NCBI GenBank assembly: GCA_028023455.1
Contig: JAQFVV010006221.1
Coordinates: 455,001-519,000, forward strand
Direction of reading: 5' to 3'
Source of the DNA: Epiperipatus broadwayi
Taxonomy: Eukaryota > Onychophora > Udeonychophora > Euonychophora > Peripatidae
DNA length: 64,000 bases
Positions 50,201-59,200 of this stretch are shown piece after piece (position 1 is the first letter of the stretch; each line of letters begins with the position of its first letter). Below the pieces are notes generated by a model, which had not been told where the DNA came from, made no database searches, and saw only the letters and a program-made list of their open reading frames with translations. Both the position numbers and the translations under genes were made by a program.

Positions 50201-53200
50201 ATTACAATGTTTGGACTTATAGTAACCTTTATAATAGTAATAATAACAAGTCAGATGTCACATGACTTATATATAGCTTGCACTTACAAATATGTAAAAT
50301 TAAGAGCGTGCTAATAGCTCTAAACAAGCTTTTTTATTTATTTATGATAAATGCTACTACAAGAGAAGGCATTCAAATCATTTTTATCTTGGATTGTCCC
50401 CATCCCCAGACCAGTTTCGATCTAAACTTGAATATATATATTCATTGAGGATCAAATTTTAAACTGTCTATAACAGTATCTCAAATTAGAGAAACAAAGT
50501 GTGTCTTACATAATATGAATGAGAATACTCAGATATTTACCAACACAAACACATCCTTTACATTCAATATGTAAAGAGTAAGAATATTCATAATAGTCTA
50601 AAGCCATCTCCTATAAGCTTGAGTGATAAACAAACACTAGATGGTAAAGTACTATAACATTAATATTCCCATGCTGGTTCCTGGCTTTTATACTTATGAA
50701 TGAGGACTTAGAAAGCAGATAAGTAAGATGAGAAAATCACGTGATGTTGTTAGTGATAACATCCATAATACTTTTATCCAGAACTATTCAAGGTGAATTA
50801 ATATGTATTAAAAAAGCCATTCTTGCCTATATTATTTTTAGGACTCTATATTATTTCAGAATAACATTTCCTTATTTATTTATTTTTTTTAAAAATGCTT
50901 TGTCACTATCTAACTTCTTGATCTGGGATGTTAAATTTAACAGCTCCTTTGAAAATATTGAGGGTATTAATGATATGGGAGTCATTAAAATTTGTAATGT
51001 AACTTTAAATTTGAAATACTAAAATAAATTATTCTAATGGGCTGGTAATAAACGATAAACTATCAACAGCAATGATCAAGTGTTTCCAGTAATTACATTA
51101 TTTTGTTGCCTAATTAATACAGCTTGTATTCAGAAAGAGAATTTAACATATATGTTTAATGGTATTACCATTGTTATAAAGTCAAATTATCATATTCTAT
51201 TGCAATTTTTGATTAAACTCCATTAGGAAAAATTTTCGTCTCTTTCTCCATTGCTAATCGTGTCATCCTCTTCTGCTTGTTAAAATTACTTAGAATGACT
51301 ATCATAAATTTTTTAAAATTATTCATATAAACATTTGCATTCTTAACCTTTCAAAATCAATTTTATTTCTGAGTTTTCTGCATTGATACCTTCTGGCAAT
51401 CAATGAGTTTCTATTCTATATATAAGGCCATCAACTTGAAGCACATTAACGAGTGTCATTTGATAATAAATATGGAAAATATGACTCTTATCATCTTCTC
51501 GTGAATGAAAATATCTAATAAAGTGAATTTTTAAAATTTACTTCTACCATGAGATATCTTTTTGAAATGAATGTCATCTATAATTATATTGTACTGTAAT
51601 TAAACTTCTTTGAAAATATAAAATATTCCCTTAATATTTATCAGTTGAAAAATTTTCTTTCATCTTTGATCTGGTCTTATAATTTTATAATTGTCTACCA
51701 AAAAGCTCTTGGTAAGTACAAAACTTAACTTATTATGATAAAATACTCAGTATAATACAGCCTTGGCAGTATGGGTCCCTTGGAACTGTCAATCTATATC
51801 TTCAATAATCATAAAATTATGGATGTTTCCAGATTTCTTACTTCACATGAGGTTTGAATAAAAAACAAACCACTTTAAATATGAAACAGCTTTCTTTAAA
51901 AAAAAAAAGGTAAAAAAAAAGCCTATTGCAGAGCAAAGGCCTCTCCAACTGCAACTCATGACGGAACAGTAAGGAGAAAGCTGTACTCATTATACTTTCC
52001 AATTACTGAATAGTGAGGTTTTGAATGTTTCTCTATCCATGTTTACTCTCTACTTAAAGATAACTAGATAGTAATTTAATGACTAATGTTCGGAAAGTCG
52101 TCTGAGAAAAAAAAAATCCCTAAGCCTAACTCCAAGTCATAAATATGGCAAGTGAATGCGTTAACTTCAAACCAGGAAAGCCCTTATAACCTATCATTGT
52201 GTTTATCGTTACATTATCCTTTAAAATTTGAAGCTAAACATTATTTATATAATCAGTTTTATTCATTTCATTCTTATGCTTACTGTATTTTTTTACTTGA
52301 ACTTCTTACCTTGAGATCTCTTAACCTTCTCTACTGCTTCATTATATTCTGAAAAGAATTTTCACCAATTTAAAATATTTGTGCATGTTTATTCAGTAGA
52401 TACTCTCGAGCCCCAATTTTTTATGCATTTATTCATTCCATATGCTTAAAATAGATCTTTTAATACTTAATCACTCACTGATATTTAAAATAACAATAGA
52501 TGTAGAGAATTTTTTCCAAGAGTGACAGTGAATTCAATTCTGACCTGGCTTAACACTTTGTACTTTAAATTAATTTTGACCCTAGTTGAGTTGTGTGTAA
52601 TATTTTTTGGCAACATTCAAGGGTTTTAACATTATAAAAGTAATATTCTCCACAGCTGCAAATTATATGATGCTATCTGTTACAAACATTATATAAAAAT
52701 CACTACAATATTTTTTTGATAGTAATTACAGAATTATTTATCGGGATAATTTCATAATTTGAAAAGTTAAATCTACAGTATAAGCCCCTCTTTATATAAA
52801 AGTATACTTAGTATGAAATTTTAATTAACCCATAGCAATTCAAATTTACATTTTTTTATCATTTCATCATCAATTACTAATACATCATTTATTATACTCC
52901 TATAGATGATTCAAATGTCATTAGTGAGAACTCTAAGAAAATTTTAAATATTGCAGAATTTTTATTTTCTAATCAGTTTCAAATAAAAAATATAAATGTC
53001 TATAATTAAACAAGCTACAAACATCTTATTTATATTAACTAAAATTAAATATGCTATAAATAATTTTTTTATACCTTTAATTTATAGATTTCTTACAAAA
53101 ACAAAAATCAATAATAAAAAAATAGCTACTTTACCAGCATATGCAAATGATGACAGAAATCAATAGAAAGTATTGCAATCTCAAATATTAATTCTGTAAA

Positions 53201-56200
53201 ATAAACAATAGTTCCTCTATTCTCCCATACTCCTTTGTAATTCAGATCTCTAAGATGAATAATATATCTAGATAAATATATAAAAAATAATTAATATATA
53301 TAAAAATAAAAAGGGTAAAAATAAAGTTAAATAGTCCACTGCAGGAACAAAGCCTCTTATACATCACATTACAAAAATGCAATGAAGAAATCAATGCCAA
53401 ACAACTCAAATATTGGATTAATGGCTGCCAATCTTTGCTTTACTCTCTATCTAAAAATAAAAATATTCATTTGCTAATCAATAATTAAATGACTTGATGA
53501 TTACCTATGCATCAGTTTAGAAATTGTCAATTGCCTGGAAAAATTTCTAAACTTTATCCAGATTCAAAACTAAGATCAAGGGCATGATAGCAGAAGCACT
53601 ATTACTTCAAGGTCTTTACCACATCCATTTATATTAGTAGTTTAATGGGAAAAACAATTTATAAAAATTAAGTAATTAATTATTAATAAAGAGGAAAGAT
53701 GTAAAGGAAACATATATATATATATACGTGATCTATAGATTAGAAATAAAAGACATCAATGTCAATTTTTTAAAAACAGGAAAAAAAGACAAAAATTAAA
53801 TCAACTGTATAATAATTGTGAAATGGTTATGGTGACATTTTGAAGAAAAAAAATTCTTCTGAAATTCATTAAAGCAATCACTGCGTTTTATTAATTTAAC
53901 AAGAAATGTGACAAAGATTGAGTCTGCTTTACTCACAAGAATATGTTCTCTCTACCTGAAATTGATTCTGCAATTATGTAGTTCATACACAATTTATTAC
54001 AAACCCTTAACAGAATTTCAGATACATCATGGATCTTTAGCACAATTATATGGCAATGTTTTGTCCTTTTTTTAAAAAATAAGTAATACAAATATTACTA
54101 ATTTTATCCGTTAATTTAGAATTTTTTAACCTTGTTGCATGGACTAACTCTATTAATAATTTTATGTCTACAATTATTACCAAGGAGTATAATTAGAATT
54201 TTATATTCATATTCATACATACATATATATATATAAGTTCAAATAAGTGTGAACATTAGCCACTTTCAGTTATTAAAAATATTGAAAAATGTATACATAT
54301 ATGTAATTTTAAATAACATTTAAATATATTCAGTATACATTTTGTGGTAGTAGCTTGCTTTGTGTGTGTATAGTGATGAAGAATAAAAGAAAGAGATATA
54401 AATCTTTCAAATGTACAGGCAAAGGTGCAATCACCCTTTCAGTTGATCCAAAGAGAATTTTGTCTCTCAGTTGCTACTCTCGAGATATGCACAAATTGTT
54501 TAAATGGCATTAAACTTGGTTCGCAAAAGTAATTAATAAATCTTTGAAAATTAATAACATAATCCTTAAAGCACTTGAATCATAATTAATTAGAGGAATC
54601 CTTTCAGGAGTGGTAGCGCAACATATTGTCTAAAATATAAATTTACCATTAGCCTAACAACTACATTAATTCTATTTTTTTTTTTGATATTATTGTGTAA
54701 TGTGAGTACCGCTTGTCAAAGAATTAAAGAAAATGGATGCCGAATAAAATTTGAGCCCTATCCATATCATGCTACCTCGTACTTATAATAATAATACTGC
54801 AACTAATTAAGCAATAAAAGCTGGGAAAGCAATAGAATCAAATAAAGATCAAACAAACATTTTAAAAAATAAATATTTATTGACCTCCCAAAATAATACT
54901 TAGAAAATAAAATAAAACAGAAATACATATGATTCAGAATTATTTCTTACAAAAATGAAAGAAAATAATAGCAATCATTATCAACAGTATTTTGGTTTTG
55001 ATTAAAAGAAATGTATAAGAAAATCACAAGATAGCATTCATTCGATTTTAAAATAATTTATCTTATGAATTCTTCATACCAAAAAAAAAAAAAAAAATCA
55101 ATATTATAGGACTGCGTTCAAATCCCATTTAATAAAGTCATAAAGAATAAATATATGTACCATTATGCTAATAATGTTTATAAAGAAACGAAGAACATCA
55201 ACGTTTATACTAAATGCAAAATATTTATAACAAAATTAAATTGGTTAAGAATAATAAAGTTATGAGTTTTATTCCTTCTTTACGCATCAACTTTTAATAT
55301 TTGAAAAATGTATGAAACTTAAAATAATAACATGCATAACAGAATAAAATAAATTTATAATGTACATCATAATTTATAACAAAATGCACTTCTCTAAATT
55401 ATAGCAATGAAATAAGCAAGCGTAGAATGGAACTTAAATCGCAAGGCAATTAAATAATTCATGGCTAAACAATTTATATTTTAATGCACATATATTAAAT
55501 CCTGAAATTTCATGTGAGAGAACTATTAATACACAATTTGAAGATTAACATAAGTAAAGTTTTGAGAATTTAAAAATTCACAATAAAGCTAAATTTAATG
55601 GATACAACATATAAATGATTAACAACAATCCTTAGCCACATTTATAGCTTTAATGAGATTTTTATAATCCAAGAAAGTAAAAGAAATAACATTGAAAAGA
55701 AATAAAGCAAATCCAATAGTTTTCACAATGATTACTTAGGAAATTTTTTTATAGAAATAAAAATAAATAACTCAGTAAGGTTGTAGATACAATTTTATAA
55801 GATTTACAATAATTTTTTATCTCTCCTCATCTATTTTAAATATAAAAGGTAAAGTGTTGTTAGCCGAGAGGTCAGCGCAGCCGCTTGCAAGCAAGCAGTT
55901 AGTTGCAGATGGTTGTTGTGGCTCCCGGCTGATGCTATGACATATGAAAAAAAAAAGTTTCTCTTTTAAAGCTATCCTAGATTAACGTGTTATTTTCATT
56001 CATGTCAAAATTACATAATCATTTCAATAAATATACTGGAAAATCAACATAGCAGATTTGGTATGATGGAATCTACACATCATCCACGATAAAGTTTATT
56101 TCTTTTATTTATAATTGGATGTTTAGTTTCAGTTTTAATCTTTATTGATTTAATGCAATAACAGAAATAGAATAATAAAAAATTTAAGTTATGAGCTGCA

Positions 56201-59200
56201 TTTTATTACAAAATATTTGCCTTTTTGTTATTGTTGTAATATTAGTCTCTTTATCCTTACAACACTGTATATATAGTAATCTCAGTATTATGACTATCAC
56301 ATTCATCAATTATCCCCCATAAACCTCGACTTGAATAGAGATGAAACTTAAAAATAAATTTTTCATCCAGATATCTTAACACCTAATAATTATTACATAA
56401 ATGTTTTTCTAATTATGATTAGTTAAAGAATAAAGCAAAGCAGAAAAATCACAAAAATCTTCATTATTTTGCAATCGATTTCTCTGGAGAATCCGAAAAA
56501 GCTTTTACCTTGCAGTGAATTTTTTAAAGTTATTTTATCTTTTTTTACCTACATATTTATATAAACACAAAAAAATATTCAACACATTAACTTACCTAAC
56601 AATCACATGGAGAGAGCGAATAATCAACAAAACGCACTGAAAAAACAAACATAAATAAAACAAAATTATATATATAATATATATCCAATAATATATTTTA
56701 TTAATGTTTTTTATATGAACAGAAAAACTAGAACAAACTGCAAATATTATCAAATATAAGCTAATAATTTATACTTTAACTTTTGCAATTATTTTGCATA
56801 ACTTTTAAATTGTTAATCAAAGATTTAATATATAATCTATTTATTGCATCTAAAGATAAGCTGAAATAATAGTTTTTGCTTAACAGTGAAAATAAATATT
56901 CCTATATTCAATATTGGACACTGAAAAAAAAAAAAAGTCCAAATAAGTAAGATATACGAGAACAACAAAAAAGACAAGACAAAGTAAAAATAAATATATC
57001 TTTTTTCTATGTTTTATTAAATATACAAGAAGTATATTGCTGTTCACACAATAACAATTCTAAGTTTGAAAAATAAGAGAAAAAAATCCATAAAAATGAT
57101 CATTACGTTGAGTATTTGAAATGCAACTACTGAGATACAATAATAATAAAATCTAATTATGTTTTGCTACTGATAAGATCTCCTAAATTAATTAAACATT
57201 AGAATCAAACGTGTATACATAGATATAAAAAAATTGACAATGTAGTATTGATCAGACAATGAAAAACATAGGATAAGGCTATTTCAATAACAAAAATGAT
57301 AGCAGAGAAAAGAATATCTTGGATGGGATCATAGTGTGATGCAAAAATCAATAAATAATCAAGAAAAACATTATGACTGATTTTCAATAAGCTTTTTATC
57401 ATTTCTTGTTATCAGAAAATAAAAAAAATCAAATATAACTACCACTACTACTAAAAGAATTAACTTTATTTCTTTAAAATTTATGAAAAATGTTAAATTA
57501 AAAGGATATTTTGACTAAATATGTTACTGTATTTGATATGATTACCAATAGTGATTAGAGAGGATATTGATTCAATTTGTTAATTTTTCTGTATAATTAG
57601 TACCATTCTTTGCAATATCTCCCATGCTGTCAAACTTTTTTGAATATTTTTCTTTTTCATAAATTGCATAATCTTCTCCATTTAAATATAGGTTAATTTA
57701 TAAATGTTTCACACATTGAATCCCATGACACAAATTCTAATATTTCAGAAAGCAATTCATAAAAGATTATTGAATAAGATGCTTTATGTTAAAACTAAAA
57801 TTAATAATTTGTAGTCTTGCTACTTAACATTTATTCTAGTATAAATTCATTTGGAAAACTTATGCGATGCAATGCAATATGGCTTCTCCTTTCTCGGAGT
57901 CAGGAATCTCTCAGCCACTATGCCCAGAGAAACCTGTTAGCCATCTTACCTTCTCTTTCCATTCCTGGCCCTAACTTTTTCCCATATTCTTCTCTATCCT
58001 GCTCCAACCCATTTCCACAACATTAACTTTGTCCACCCTATGGCCTTTATATTTAAATCCCCCTTAGCTTTTTCCAAACCCAGCATAAAAACAAAGAACC
58101 CACTTTCTGTATAATCACTTTGTTTATATTTATTTTAACACAATTTCACTATTTGTACCCTTTCTGCTTGTAAGCATCTACATTCAATTAAAAAGATGAC
58201 AAATATTTTCTACGCCTTCCTTACATAACTTCAGACTAAATTACCGACATTTCTCCAATTATGTGTATATTCCCTTGTTGGCAAACTTTTCCATACAGTA
58301 GTGCCACCTAGTGCAAGCCATAATAATTATGGATGCAAGAAGATTTGTGCATAAAATTCCTATATCATGTCTACTTATCCAGTAACACCAGACTAGTTTA
58401 TAGTTTGTGGCTTTCATCAGTAAAGAAACTTTGGGATCTGAGAGCATTGCACCTAGATCTTAGAATCATGTGATGTTCTAAGAGGCTTAACTCTTCTAAA
58501 TTATACATTGAAATTTGCAGTTTCAAGAATTGCATAATGCAGGTAACACTTCTTATCGGATATGCAAAGTACAAGGGAAAGAAGTTATAATTCCTCTGGT
58601 ACACCAGATTGGTGATTTCAATTTAAATGCCTTCTGTTTTCTATTAAGGTTTTGATATGCAAACTTACAAGGCAAAAACTAAACCTGAATATCACTGCAA
58701 TAATTCATACAAAATTTTTTTTTCTCACAAACAATAACACATAGGTTCTCTTGTGATAGTTCTGATTATAATCTATGTGTGCTTTTGCTTCATGCCAGAA
58801 TAGATATTATCATTTATATACATATATTGAACTAAAAGAGGCTAAACACACATACAGTCTATTCACTGTATATTATAATCTATCTTTATAGATTAAAGTA
58901 TTATTGCACTTGCTAACTAAAACTTTTTTGCGATAGTGAGAAAACCAGTTAATTTAAAATAATGCAGAATTGGAGTAGAATATTTAAAAAAAAAATTCCT
59001 TGGAGAAACTGAAGAAAGGACAGTTTATTTTAAAAAATAACTTTGTTTAAAAAATTAAATCATCTTTACATCTTACCCAGACAACAAGATGATTTTATAA
59101 GTGAAATTGGTCATGATATTACCAGGCAAGAGAAAGTCAATAATCAGTCCTACATTTAAATCATTAAAATATACATAAATAGTTCACACTTATGCCTAAT